Assembly (NCBI RefSeq): GCF_003182095.1
Contig: NZ_QGTJ01000009.1
Location: 119,061 to 183,060, forward strand
Source of the DNA: Plasticicumulans acidivorans
GTDB taxonomy: Bacteria > Pseudomonadota > Gammaproteobacteria > Competibacterales > Competibacteraceae
DNA length: 64,000 bases
Reading direction: 5' to 3'
Shown here: one piece after another, positions 18,055 to 26,662 of the stretch
Numbering within the stretch: position 1 is the first letter of the stretch
How the letters are laid out: the number at the start of each line of letters is the position of its first letter
The notes under the pieces: model-generated
Told to the model about the DNA's origin: nothing
The model's input: only the letters and a program-made list of their open reading frames with translations
Database searches by the model: none
Program-made: the position numbers and the translations under genes

Positions 18055-18136
18055 GAGTCTCTCCCTGCGGCCGCGCGGGCCGCATGCGAGTGCGGGACGT
18101 TGGGGACGGGCCGGGCGCATGGCCCGGCGCGGCGGT

Positions 18137-19660
18137 TCAGCCGGCGGCGGCTTCGCCCTTCCAGCGCTGCCAGTTCTGGCGGTCCGGCGAGCTCAGGTAG
18201 TCGAGGTTGTCGCGGCCGGCTTCGAGCCGGTACCAGCGCAGCACCTCGGGCACGCTGCCGCCGCCGCAATGGCCCTGATAGATCTGGTGCACCGGCAGCC
18301 AGGACTGCACGTACTTCTCCGGCTCGGCATCGAAGATGTCTTTGCAGCCGTCGGAGCAGAAGTGGTAGTGCTCGCCGTGGTAGTGGCTTTCGCGGTAGCA
18401 GGTGGTGGTCGGATCGTCGGGTTCGGTGAACACCATCGGGATCTGGCAGACCTGGCAGAGCATCGGCAGCGTCGGGTTGTAGAAGCGGCGGCCGGCGCGC
18501 TCCTCGGCGATCCAGTGCTCATAGCGCGGGCGGTAGCGGGCATCGAAGCTCGCCGGGTATTTCTCCGCCAGCCAGGCCATTTCGCTTTCGTCCGGCATCC
18601 AGGTGTGGAAGGCCGCGGCGTGGCCGTAGTTGTAGAAGGTCGCCCAGGCCTCGTGCGACAGGCGGTCCTTCTCCTTGACCGAGACTTCCCAGTGCCTGGG
18701 CATGCGGATGCCGTAGCGCGCCAGGTCGGCGAACAGCGCGCCGCCGTTCTGCTCGAAGTACATCTCCCAGGCTTCCTGCCAGGACATCACCCGCTTGGGC
18801 AGCATGTAATCCATCATCATCGCCACCAGCGTCAGCAGCCGGTAGCCGCGCCAGAACCACTTGTCGATCCAGCGCTGCACGATCGGCAGATTGTCCGGGT
18901 GCTGTTCGAGCATGAACTTGATGACTTCGAGGCCGAGCGTCATGTGCCGCGCCTCGTCGCTCTGCGCCGAGAAGCCGAAAGTCACCGTCGCCATGTCACC
19001 GTTGTAGGCGGCGCCGGACATGAACGGCATGAACAGCAGGTTGGTCAGCACGTACTCGAAGGAAAACGAGATCGCGGTGATGAACTCGAACGGCCCGGCA
19101 CTCATCGCGTCATCGAAGAACGACTTCGGCACCGACAGGTACCAGACCCGGTCGTGCATGTGCCGCCATTCCTCGAAGCCGCTGAAGTACTTGTTGTAAT
19201 GGCTGATGGTGTGGATCTGCGTCTGCACGTGGCGCAGCTCGTCGATCGACTGCATCTGGCAGGCGACCTGCGCGCCGGCGCCGGGAAACGCCCGCCCGAC
19301 CATCGCAAAGCCGCGGTGCGCGGCGTATTCGAGCGGCGTGACGCCGGTCAGGAACAGCTTGAGCGCGTTGACGTAGCGGGCGTCGGTGACGTTGAGCTGG
19401 GCGTTGTTCTGGGCAAAGGCGTCGATGATCGCGTAGAGCTTGCGCTCCTTCTCCGCCTGGTACTTCCAGTAGGCGTCCATGGTCAGGCGGAACGGGTCCT
19501 CCCAGCGGTCCCAGTCCTCGATCTTGATGCCCTCAAGCCCGGCCTGCGGATAGATTTTGTCCTTCGGCTGGTAGCTCGGCTCCCAGGCCAGGTCGCGGGT
19601 CATGCGCGCGTACTTCTCGCGCAGCCCGAGCTTTTTCGGGGCGCTCGTCGGCGTGCTCAT
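18137..19660 (-). CDS. dmpN: Phenol hydroxylase large oxygenase subunit
   Basis: A 507-residue diiron monooxygenase alpha subunit. The carboxylate-bridged diiron ligands are visible as Glu111, Glu141 and His144 (DELRH), Glu202, Glu236 and His239 (DEARH). It hydroxylates phenol to catechol. A Cys-rich C-terminal region (CQVCQIP, then HYHFCSDGCKDIF around 420-460) resembles the YHS-type metal-binding segment typical of this subunit. ATG 19660 follows GAGGAG. Neighbours are dmpM upstream (54 bp) and dmpO downstream. Confidence 0.96.
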   Translation of the reverse strand: MSTPTSAPKKLGLREKYARMTRDLAWEPSYQPKDKIYPQAGLEGIKIEDWDRWEDPFRLTMDAYWKYQAEKERKLYAIIDAFAQNNAQLNVTDARYVNALKLFLTGVTPLEYAAHRGFAMVGRAFPGAGAQVACQMQSIDELRHVQTQIHTISHYNKYFSGFEEWRHMHDRVWYLSVPKSFFDDAMSAGPFEFITAISFSFEYVLTNLLFMPFMSGAAYNGDMATVTFGFSAQSDEARHMTLGLEVIKFMLEQHPDNLPIVQRWIDKWFWRGYRLLTLVAMMMDYMLPKRVMSWQEAWEMYFEQNGGALFADLARYGIRMPRHWEVSVKEKDRLSHEAWATFYNYGHAAAFHTWMPDESEMAWLAEKYPASFDARYRPRYEHWIAEERAGRRFYNPTLPMLCQVCQIPMVFTEPDDPTTTCYRESHYHGEHYHFCSDGCKDIFDAEPEKYVQSWLPVHQIYQGHCGGGSVPEVLRWYRLEAGRDNLDYLSSPDRQNWQRWKGEAAAG

Positions 19661-19714
19661 CGGTGTTCTCCTCACAAACTCGGGTGGTGACGGCGTGCGG
19701 CTTCGGCGCGGCGT

Positions 19715-19990
19715 CTAGTTGTGGCGTTCGAGGATGAAAGCCTCGTCGGTCTCGTCGACGTTGCCGGAAATCGACACCAGGCTGAGGTGGATCTCCTGCG
19801 GGTCCCAGGCACGGCCGATCAGCGCCTCGACGCTGGCGCGACGCACCTCGATACGGCCGTCGGCATCGATCTTCACCATCGCCGGGAAGTGAGTGACGGT
19901 GGCGTGCGGGTTATCGGCCTCGATCGCCTCGATGATCGGGCGCGCGTCCTCGTTGTTCTGCAGGGCGATGTAGACGCGGTTGTTGCTCAT
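19715..19990 (-). CDS. dmpM: Phenol hydroxylase coupling (effector) protein
   Basis: A 91-residue MmoB/DmpM-family protein (DmpM is 90 aa) with no cofactor. It binds the oxygenase and is needed for efficient turnover. Its ATG overlaps the dmpL stop by 4 bp, so the two are coupled. Core features include ALQNNEDARPIIEAIEADNP and the IGRAWDPQEIHLSLVSISGN segment typical of the family. Confidence 0.93.
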   Translation of the reverse strand: MSNNRVYIALQNNEDARPIIEAIEADNPHATVTHFPAMVKIDADGRIEVRRASVEALIGRAWDPQEIHLSLVSISGNVDETDEAFILERHN

Positions 19991-21006
19991 GCCGCCACCT
20001 CCGGCGCCCAGCTCAGGCCGCATTTCTTCTGCGCCCGCGCCTGCAGTGCGGCCTCTAGCTCATCGAGCACGGCCTCGGCGCCATCGCCGAACACCTCACT
20101 GGCGAGCGGCAGCAGTGCCGCGCGCACCCGCTCGCTCCACTGCCGGCACCAGCCGGCGACGCGCTCGCGGTTGGCGGCAGACGCGGCGGCGACGACCTTC
20201 AGCTGCTGGTCGATCCAGCGCGTGTGCTCGGCGTACCACTCGTCCATGAAACCGCTGAGCAGCGCCAGCGTGGTGCCGGCCTCGCGCGAGAACTCGGCTT
20301 CGATGCGTTCGTAGACCAGCGGATAGAGCAGACCGTCGAGCACGAAGTCCTGCGCCAGCAGCAGCTCGAACCAGTCCTCGACCACCAGCAGGTCCTCGCA
20401 CAGGCGGCGCAGGGGCTGCAGGTGCGCAGCGTGCAGCCAGTCCGCCTTGGCGGCATCGAGCAGCGCGCTGCCGTTGCTGTCGAGCAGCAGGCCGATGCGT
20501 GTCAGGTACTGGGCGATGCCGAGGCGGTCCATCGCGCAGAACGAGGCCGCCTGCGTCAGCGCCGCGCCGTAGCCGTAGGCGGCGACCGCGGTGTTGTTGA
20601 GGTTCGCGGCATATTCGACGTGGCGCAGCGGCAGCACCAAGGCGGCGACGCGGCGCTTCCAGCCTTCGTCGAGCAGCTCCGGCAGGCCGCGCTGTTCGAC
20701 GAAGGCGAAATTGCGCTCCATCACCTCCTGCTGGCGCGCCCGCGTCTGCGTCCAGGCACCGTAGTAGTACTGGCGCGGATCGGTGCAGGCGTACCAGTCG
20801 TCCATGACGATCGCCGTGCGCGAGGCGTCGTAGAGCTCGTGCCCGGCGTCCCAGTACGGCCGGTAGTGGAAATTGACCTCCGGCTGCAGGTCGAAGGTGG
20901 CTTCCTGGTAGCGCGAGGCCGGTTTGCCGCTGCCGATACGGCGGGCGACGTGGCCGAAGGTCTGGCGCAACGGCGTCACCGCCGTCGTGCGGATGTCGAT
21001 CTGCAT
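19987..21006 (-). CDS. dmpL: Phenol hydroxylase beta oxygenase subunit
   Basis: A 339-residue ferritin-like protein without the diiron ligands, matching DmpL (331 aa). It supports the DmpN catalytic subunit in the oxygenase. FDLQPEVNFHYRPYWDAGHE and DWYACTDPRQYYYGAWT are recognisable family segments. The reading extends upstream, but ATG 21006 gives the family N-terminus MQIDIRTTAVTP. It lies 40 bp after dmpK. Confidence 0.94.
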   Translation of the reverse strand: MQIDIRTTAVTPLRQTFGHVARRIGSGKPASRYQEATFDLQPEVNFHYRPYWDAGHELYDASRTAIVMDDWYACTDPRQYYYGAWTQTRARQQEVMERNFAFVEQRGLPELLDEGWKRRVAALVLPLRHVEYAANLNNTAVAAYGYGAALTQAASFCAMDRLGIAQYLTRIGLLLDSNGSALLDAAKADWLHAAHLQPLRRLCEDLLVVEDWFELLLAQDFVLDGLLYPLVYERIEAEFSREAGTTLALLSGFMDEWYAEHTRWIDQQLKVVAAASAANRERVAGWCRQWSERVRAALLPLASEVFGDGAEAVLDELEAALQARAQKKCGLSWAPEVAA

Positions 21007-21046
21007 GCTGCTCTCCTCGGGTGGATCGATCGTGATCGTTGGGCGC

Positions 21047-21358
21047 TCAGCGACGCGGCTCGCCATGGCGCCATTGCCGCTTGTCATCGCTGATGCGCTG
21101 CGCGGCGGCGTCATCGAGCCGCTGCACCGCGTGCTCGGCGCAGAAGGCCTCGAACGCCGCCCGCGGCAGGATCAGCTCGACGTAGAGCTCGGGATCGCCG
21201 ATCGCGAAGTCGAACTCGACGAAGCCGTTGGCGTGCTCCTCGCGCACACGGACGTAGCAGGTGGGAAGCGGCGTGCTGGCCAAGGGGGCGTCTCCGCGAT
21301 CGTGGATGAAAACCGGCGGCAGGCCGCCGGTGCCGGTGAACGTCGCGGCTGGTACCAC
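21047..21358 (-). CDS. dmpK: Phenol hydroxylase assembly protein
   Basis: The core YVRVREEHANGFVEFDFAIG with ELYVELILPRAAFEAFC is a clear DmpK match. This small protein is not part of the purified oxygenase but is needed for its activation, probably for iron insertion. The start is uncertain: GTG 21358 gives 103 residues, while a TTG at 21283 with GGAGA seven bases ahead would give 78; DmpK itself is 92. No ATG lies in frame. It is the first gene after the sigma-54 promoter. Confidence 0.85.
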   Translation of the reverse strand: MVPAATFTGTGGLPPVFIHDRGDAPLASTPLPTCYVRVREEHANGFVEFDFAIGDPELYVELILPRAAFEAFCAEHAVQRLDDAAAQRISDDKRQWRHGEPRR

Positions 21359-21400
21359 CCCGCCGTCGCCGTCCGCGCTCTCCGTGCGAAGTCGCTATCA

Positions 21401-21415
21401 GCAGAGACCGTGCCA
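21401..21415 (-). promoter_or_regulatory. Sigma-54 (-24/-12) promoter of dmpKLMNOP
   Basis: On the minus strand this reads TGGCAC-N5-CTGC, with the invariant GG and GC dinucleotides at the correct spacing. Transcription would start near 21389, about 30 bases before the dmpK GTG. The consensus is TGGCAC-N5-TTGC, so there is one mismatch. Position, spacing and the nearby DmpR-type gene make this a strong call. Confidence 0.85.
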
Positions 21416-21421
21416 TAATTA

Positions 21422-21434
21422 TAATTAATTGATT
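21422..21434 (-). promoter_or_regulatory. IHF binding site
   Basis: On the minus strand AATCAATTAATTA matches the IHF consensus WATCAANNNNTTR at every fixed position, in an AT-rich stretch. It lies just upstream of the -24 element, between promoter and activator site, where IHF bends DNA in Pu/Po-type promoters. Confidence 0.65.
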
Positions 21435-21513
21435 TAAATGGTTTTGCTGCAGATGCAGTGAAGCTTTTGAGCAAGCACCGACTTGATCAAATCAGCAGCT
21501 CGCAACGGTGCGT

Positions 21514-21529
21514 TTGAGCATTTGCTCAA
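21514..21529. promoter_or_regulatory. Palindromic upstream activating site for the DmpR-type activator
   Basis: TTGAGC-ATTT-GCTCAA is a perfect palindrome and fits the XylR/DmpR site pattern TTGANC-N4-GNTCAA. Its centre is about 130 bases upstream of the predicted dmpK start of transcription, in the usual range. A degenerate second site, TTGAGC (21467) with TTGATCAA (21483-21490), lies closer to the promoter. Confidence 0.75.
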
Positions 21530-21816
21530 GCTGCGGCGCAACATCCGAGCGGGGCGCCAGCGTCGCGTGCAGAGGGTTTTCCCGGATTGGCGCAGCAGCG
21601 CTGCAAAGTGCAGCATCGCCCGCGCACGAGGCTTGGTCGCCCGGCGCAAGGTGGCTAGACTGCGCGGCACCACCCCGCCACCGTCCGTCACCCCGTGCCC
21701 GACGGACCAGGGCCACGACTGCCGCCCCGGCAGCGCAGGCCCGGCCGAAAACGACAGACATGAACCCGCCGGGAGACGCCAGCGCGTCCTACGGTCGGGC
21801 CGGAGGGGAGCACCTG

Positions 21817-23553
21817 ATGACCACCGAACGAACCGTGTCGCTGCACGGCGCACAGCTCGGCGAGCTGGGCGAACACCTGCAGCTCACGTTTGAACAGGGC
21901 CATATTTCACTCGACGCGCAGCGCATGATCCTGCTGCACACCACGGCGATGGGCGCGCTGCGCAAGGAGCTGATCGATTCCCTCGGCAGCGACCGCGCCC
22001 GCGGCCTGCTCACGCGCATGGGCTACGCCTCGGGCGTGCGCGATGCCGAAATGGCGCGGCGCATGCTGCCGCAGGCGAGCGGCGATGAACTGATGCTGGT
22101 CGGTCCGCAGTTGCACGCGCTCGAAGGCATCGTCAACGTCCAGCCGGTGCGCGTCGACATCGACATCGCCCGCGGCCGCTATTACGGCGAATTCATCTGG
22201 ACCGACGCCTATGAATCCGAGGTGCATCAGGAGGCGTTCGGCATGGCCACCGAGCCGGTGTGCTGGATGCAGCTCGGCTACGCCAGCGGCTACACCACGC
22301 ACGTGTTCGGCCGCCCGGTGCTGTATCGCGAAGTCGAGTGCTGCGCACGCGGCGATGCGCAGTGCCGCATCATCGGCAGGCCGCACGCCGGCTGGAGCGC
22401 CGAGGAGATCCGCGACGACCTGCGCTACTTCCGTCCGGAATCCTTCGCCGAGCAGATGATCCAGCTGCAGACTCAGGTCGAGCTGCTGCGCTCCTCGCTC
22501 GGCGACCGCGTCACGCTCGGCGACATGGTCGGCCAGTCGACGCCGTTTCGCAGCGCCTGCGAGCTGATCCGCAAGGCGGCGGCCAGTCCGGTCACCGTGC
22601 TGCTGCTCGGCGAAACCGGCGTCGGCAAGGAAATGTTCGCACGCGGCCTGCACAGCGTCAGCAGCCGTGCCGAGGCGCCGTTCGTCGCCCTCAACTGTGC
22701 GGCGATCCCCGAGGAACTGATCGAATCCGAGCTGTTCGGCGTCGAAAAAGGCGCCTTCACCGGCGCGCAGACCTCGCGCCCCGGCCGCTTCGAACGCGCC
22801 CACGGCGGCACGCTGTTCCTCGACGAAGTCGGCGAACTGTCGGCCTCGGCGCAGGCCAAGCTGCTGCGCGTGCTGCAGGAAGGCGAACTCGAACGCGTCG
22901 GCGATTCACGCACGCGCCGCGTCGACGTGCGCGTGGTCGCCGCCACCAACGTCGACCTGCAGGAAGCCGCCCGCGCCGGACGCTTCCGCAACGACCTCTA
23001 TTACCGCCTGAGCGTGTTCCCGGTGCGCATCCCACCGCTGCGCGAGCGCCGCGAGGACATTCCGCTGCTGGTCGAGCGCTTCCTGCAGAAGCACTCGGTG
23101 CGCCACGGCAAGAACGCCGTCGGCGTCAGCGACGCCGCATTGCGCGCGCTGTGCAAATACGCCTGGCCGGGCAACATCCGCGAGCTGGAAAACATCATCG
23201 AGCGCGGCGTCATCCTCACACCGAGCCACGGCCGCATCGACCTGCCCGATCTGTTCCCGCAGGTCGGCATCGGCACCTGCGCCGGCGGCCTCGCCGCCTA
23301 CGCCCCGGCGCCCGACGACGCCGAACCGCAGGCGCTGCCACCGCTGCCGGCAGTCACCGCCGACGCAGCGGTCGACAAAGACGTGCTGGTCGATGACGTG
23401 CTCGCCAGCGGCACCTCTCTCGATGCCCTCGAAGCCCGCCTGCTCAACGCCGCCGTCGAACGCAGCGACGGCAACCTCACCCAGGCCGCCCGCCTGCTCG
23501 GCATCACCCGACCACAACTGGCGTACCGGCTGAAGAAACTGGGCGGAGACTGA
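21817..23553 (+). CDS. dmpR: DmpR/MopR-type phenol-responsive sigma-54 activator
   Basis: A 578-residue protein from ATG 21817, which has GGAGGGGAG ahead of it; ATG 21760 and longer starts lack one. Domains: N-terminal sensory/V4R domain (about 1-210), AAA+ sigma-54 domain (about 235-470; Walker A GETGVGKE at 265-272, GAFTGA loop) and a C-terminal Fis-type helix-turn-helix ([20 protein letters not shown]). His100 and Trp128 align, with a constant offset of six, to the phenol-contacting His106 and Trp134 of MopR. Cys149, Cys175 and Cys183 align to its zinc ligands. It should activate dmpKLMNOP from the divergent promoter. The tail between AAA+ and HTH is long and Ala/Pro-rich. Confidence 0.93.
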   Translation: MTTERTVSLHGAQLGELGEHLQLTFEQGHISLDAQRMILLHTTAMGALRKELIDSLGSDRARGLLTRMGYASGVRDAEMARRMLPQASGDELMLVGPQLHALEGIVNVQPVRVDIDIARGRYYGEFIWTDAYESEVHQEAFGMATEPVCWMQLGYASGYTTHVFGRPVLYREVECCARGDAQCRIIGRPHAGWSAEEIRDDLRYFRPESFAEQMIQLQTQVELLRSSLGDRVTLGDMVGQSTPFRSACELIRKAAASPVTVLLLGETGVGKEMFARGLHSVSSRAEAPFVALNCAAIPEELIESELFGVEKGAFTGAQTSRPGRFERAHGGTLFLDEVGELSASAQAKLLRVLQEGELERVGDSRTRRVDVRVVAATNVDLQEAARAGRFRNDLYYRLSVFPVRIPPLRERREDIPLLVERFLQKHSVRHGKNAVGVSDAALRALCKYAWPGNIRELENIIERGVILTPSHGRIDLPDLFPQVGIGTCAGGLAAYAPAPDDAEPQALPPLPAVTADAAVDKDVLVDDVLASGTSLDALEARLLNAAVERSDGNLTQAARLLGITRPQLAYRLKKLGGD

Positions 23554-23782
23554 GTCCGGCTGGCCAGCGGCGTCCCCGCAGCATCGCCGGCGGTTCTTCA
23601 ACGTCAGGCGATGCTCGATACCTCCATGCCCATTCGTCGGCCCCGGCGTCACGGCCGAGGCCGGCGAACACGCTTCATTCAAGTGGCAATATTCGGCCCA
23701 TCAGGTTTAATCGAATCATTCGCAAACAATGCACTGCTTTGCGCTTCATGTTTTTCATGTCGTCTTGCACTGCGGATAAAAA

Positions 23783-24511
23783 CTAACCAAACACATGGAC
23801 GAAAAACTGCTCAGTGCCGTATTCCTTGCGCATGAAAACATTCATGAAATTCCGGCATTCCTCATACGTGCTGAAGGTTACCTGACCATTGTTTGGATCA
23901 AAGAACTTGGCCTTGCCACCACTTTCCTGACTGCGGAAACAAACGGCCACGGCATGGGCGCCAACGTTGATGAACCAAAACCCCTGCCCGTCCGGGAATT
24001 GCGCCGTCGAAGCCTTTTCTTCCGGAATCGAAAACCGGGTCTGCCCCTTGTGCTGCATCATGGCACCGCCGATTTTCGACATCGCGCCACACACTGAGGC
24101 GACCTCCATATCGTTCGCTTCCTGAATCGACCGTGCCTTGTGCGGTCGCCGGGTGTTGTATTGAACCCAGCCGATCCAGGTAAATCGCCGGCGATGCAGA
24201 TCGAGATCTTCCGATGCCAGCGGGCCTGACGCCGTTGGATTGTCCATGCGGGCAAACAGGAAAGATTCAAAGAACTTCCTGACCTGCAGGTCCCTGCTCA
24301 TATCAGGGTCAACGAAATCGCTGTCAGTATCAGGCTGTTTCCCGACCGCCTTGCTGTAATTCTTGACCAAGTACGCAACCGACAGGGCACGACAGACACC
24401 ATTGACGACTTCCGGCGGCGAGCCAAAGCGTTTTATATAGAAAGACTGCTTAAAGTCTTTCGCGCTGCCGCCGCAGCTTTCCGCCATTTTCTTGAAGTCT
24501 TCGAATTTCAT
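23783..24511 (-). CDS. YopT/AvrPphB-like (C58-type) cysteine protease candidate
   Basis: A 242-residue protein with no signal peptide. Three spaced motifs match the C58 papain-like protease layout: NGVCRALSVAYL (Cys40), GAHAVAVCF (His186) and FFDPNNGQVTF (Asp205). In YopT and AvrPphB these are the catalytic triad; known members are type III effectors that cleave host proteins, and related domains occur in toxins. The gene is visibly less GC-rich than its neighbours and stands alone on the minus strand between dmpR and kdp, suggesting transfer. No chaperone, secretion or immunity gene is adjacent. Start: ATG 24511 is chosen over GTG 24517. Motif match is direct; proteolytic function is inferred. 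Confidence 0.6.
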   Translation of the reverse strand: MKFEDFKKMAESCGGSAKDFKQSFYIKRFGSPPEVVNGVCRALSVAYLVKNYSKAVGKQPDTDSDFVDPDMSRDLQVRKFFESFLFARMDNPTASGPLASEDLDLHRRRFTWIGWVQYNTRRPHKARSIQEANDMEVASVCGAMSKIGGAMMQHKGQTRFSIPEEKASTAQFPDGQGFWFINVGAHAVAVCFRSQESGGKAKFFDPNNGQVTFSTYEECRNFMNVFMRKEYGTEQFFVHVFG

Positions 24512-24773
24512 CCGCACCCCGGTCTTAAAGCTCTACAGCCACTTATTTCACACAACGCCGGCCGTCGTTTCTCGAAATCGTAATTCGCCTGTTCGACAGA
24601 CAGGTCGCGCGCCGAGATCCATCGAAACAATCAAACTGTTTTTCATTATTCGCCATCAGGATATCGCACCAATCCCCCGAGCCTATCGACCTGCGGCTTA
24701 AGCCCGCTTTAACAGCATCTTTACGCCATGCCACTGAACACTGCATGCGGTTTCCACCCTTGCAGGAGGTTTC
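24512..24773 (+). promoter_or_regulatory. Intergenic region and kdp promoter
   Basis: This 262-bp region holds no gene that I can support. It must contain the kdpFABC promoter. CTTTAAC (24707) and CTTTACG (24719) repeat with 12-base spacing about 50-65 bases before kdpF and could be KdpE half-sites, but this is weak. AGGAGG at 24764 is the kdpF ribosome site. Confidence 0.4.
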
Positions 24774-24863
24774 ATGGCCACGCTTCACTTGGTTGCCGGT
24801 TTTACCGCGGTGGCGCTCGCGCTGTATCTGTGCGCGGCCTTGCTGTGGCCGGAACAGTTTTGA
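24774..24863 (+). CDS. kdpF: KdpF small membrane subunit
   Basis: A 29-residue single-span membrane peptide (MATLHLVAGFTAVALALYLC, then a short tail ending PEQF), the same length as E. coli KdpF. It stabilises the KdpABC potassium pump. AGGAGG lies 5 bases before the ATG, and kdpA begins 10 bp after the stop. It is easily missed because of its size. Confidence 0.85.
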   Translation: MATLHLVAGFTAVALALYLCAALLWPEQF

Positions 24864-24873
24864 GAACTGCGCG

Positions 24874-26589
24874 ATGAGCATCAATGGCTTTGCGCAGATC
24901 GCGCTGTTCTTTCTGATCCTGCCACTGCTGGCGGCGCCGCTGGCCGCGTGGATGCAGCGGCTCTATGCCGGCGATGCCGGCTGGCTCGGTTGGCTGCTCG
25001 GTCCGCTCGAACGCGGCATCTACCACGTGCTCGGCCCGCTCGCCGACGGTGAACAGGACTGGCGGCAGTATGCAGTGAGCGTGCTGGCGTTCTCGCTGTT
25101 TGGCGTTGCGGCGGTGTTCGCGCTGCAGCTGATGCAAGCCTGGCTGCCGCTCAATCCGCAGGGCATGAGCGCGGTGGCAAGCGATCTGGCGCTGAATACC
25201 GCGGTGAGCTTCGTCACCAATACCAACTGGCAGAACTATGCGGGCGAGTCGACGCTGAGCCCGCTGGTGCAGATGCTCGGCCTCGGTGTACAGAACTTCC
25301 TCTCGGCAGCGACCGGGCTGGCAGTGATGCTGGCGCTGATCCGCGGTTTCAGCCGCGAGCGCAGCACCGGGCTCGGCAATTTCTGGGTCGATCTGACGCG
25401 CTCGACGCTGTACCTGCTGCTGCCGCTGGCACTGCTGCTGGCACTGCTGCTGGTGGCGCAGGGCGTGGTGCAGACCTTCGCCGCCTACCCGACGACCAGC
25501 GATGGCCAGTCGATCGCGCTCGGTCCGGTAGCCTCGCAGCTGGCGATCAAGCACCTCGGTACCAACGGCGGCGGTTTTTTCAACGCCAATGCCGCACATC
25601 CCTTTGAAAACCCGACGCCGCTGACAGATTTCCTGCTGGTGCTGGCGCAGACGCTGATCCCGGCGGCCGCGGCGCTGCTGTTCGGCCGCCTGGTCGGCGA
25701 CCGCCGTCAGGGGCGGATGCTGCTGGCGGCGATGCTGCTGGTACTGGCTGCCGCCGCCGTGGCCACCTACTGCGCCGAAGCCGCCGGCAACCCGCGCATC
25801 ACCACGCTGGCCGGCGTCGACAGCCAGCCCCGCGAGGCAATGCCGGGCGGCAACCTCGAAGGCAAGGAGCTGCGCTTCGGCATCGCCCGTTCGGCGCTGT
25901 TCGCCACCGCCACGACCGCCACCTCCACCGGCGCCGTCGACAGCCAGCACGATGCCTACACCCCGCTCGGCGGCCTGGTACCGATGGTGCTGATGCAGTT
26001 CTCGGAAACCATTCTCGGCGGTGTCGGTTCCGGGCTCTACGGCATGCTGGTGTTCGTCGTGCTGGCGGTGTTCGTCGCCGGGCTGATGGTCGGTCGCACC
26101 CCCGAGTACCTCGGCAAGAAGATCGAGCCCTTCGAGATGAAAATGACGGCGATCGTCGTGCTGCTGATGCCGGCACTGGTGCTGCTGCCGACGGCGCTCG
26201 CGGCAGTGCTGCCGACAGCGCTGACGGCGCTCGGCAATCCCGCCGCGCACGGCTTCAGCGAGCTGCTTTACGCCTTCACCTCGATGGCCAACAACAACGG
26301 CAGCGCCTTCGGCGGTCTGAGCGGCAATACACCGTTTTACAACCTGCTCGGTGCCGCGGTGATGCTGCTCGGCCGCTTCGGCACGCTGTTGCCGGTGCTG
26401 GCGCTCGCCGGCCACCTCGCCGCCAAACCACGGCTGGCCCTCGGTGCCGGCACGCTGCCAACGCACACGCCGCTATTCGCCGGCTTCCTGATCGGTGTGG
26501 TGATCGTCGTCGGCGCGCTGACCTTCTTCCCGGCGCTGGCACTGGGGCCGCTGGTCGAGCAGCTGCAACTGTGGCAGGCCACGCCATGA
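24874..26589 (+). CDS. kdpA: Potassium-transporting ATPase subunit A
   Basis: A 571-residue polytopic membrane protein of the SKT channel superfamily that selects and conducts potassium in the Kdp pump. Selectivity-filter segments include [11 protein letters not shown] and [22 protein letters not shown] 24874 is chosen because an in-frame extension upstream overlaps kdpF. Length is slightly above E. coli KdpA (557). It leads into kdpB after 73 bp, and all kdp genes lie on one strand. Confidence 0.96.
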   Translation: MSINGFAQIALFFLILPLLAAPLAAWMQRLYAGDAGWLGWLLGPLERGIYHVLGPLADGEQDWRQYAVSVLAFSLFGVAAVFALQLMQAWLPLNPQGMSAVASDLALNTAVSFVTNTNWQNYAGESTLSPLVQMLGLGVQNFLSAATGLAVMLALIRGFSRERSTGLGNFWVDLTRSTLYLLLPLALLLALLLVAQGVVQTFAAYPTTSDGQSIALGPVASQLAIKHLGTNGGGFFNANAAHPFENPTPLTDFLLVLAQTLIPAAAALLFGRLVGDRRQGRMLLAAMLLVLAAAAVATYCAEAAGNPRITTLAGVDSQPREAMPGGNLEGKELRFGIARSALFATATTATSTGAVDSQHDAYTPLGGLVPMVLMQFSETILGGVGSGLYGMLVFVVLAVFVAGLMVGRTPEYLGKKIEPFEMKMTAIVVLLMPALVLLPTALAAVLPTALTALGNPAAHGFSELLYAFTSMANNNGSAFGGLSGNTPFYNLLGAAVMLLGRFGTLLPVLALAGHLAAKPRLALGAGTLPTHTPLFAGFLIGVVIVVGALTFFPALALGPLVEQLQLWQATP

Positions 26590-26662
26590 TCGCCGCCCAC
26601 CCGATCCGCCAGGCACCGTCCGCCGTCGCGAGCGACTCGCGCACTCTGGAGGCCGTTCCAGC

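Noticed and set aside
18038..19690. Long plus-strand reading frame of about 550 codons opposite dmpN
   Set aside because: It has no recognisable motif, is rich in His/Arg/Val/Gly as antisense of GC-rich DNA is, and lies fully over the conserved dmpN gene.
21467..21490. Second activator site (TTGAGC...GATCAA) near the dmpK promoter
   Set aside because: The half-sites are 12 bases apart instead of 4 and it lies closer to the promoter than usual; kept only as a degenerate copy.
23581..23614. Hairpin GCATCGCC/GGCGATGC after dmpR as terminator
   Set aside because: The loop is 18 bases and no T-run follows; pairing alone is not enough.
24707..24725. KdpE binding site from CTTTAAC/CTTTACG repeat
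   Set aside because: Short and weak match; listed only as a possibility in the kdp promoter region.
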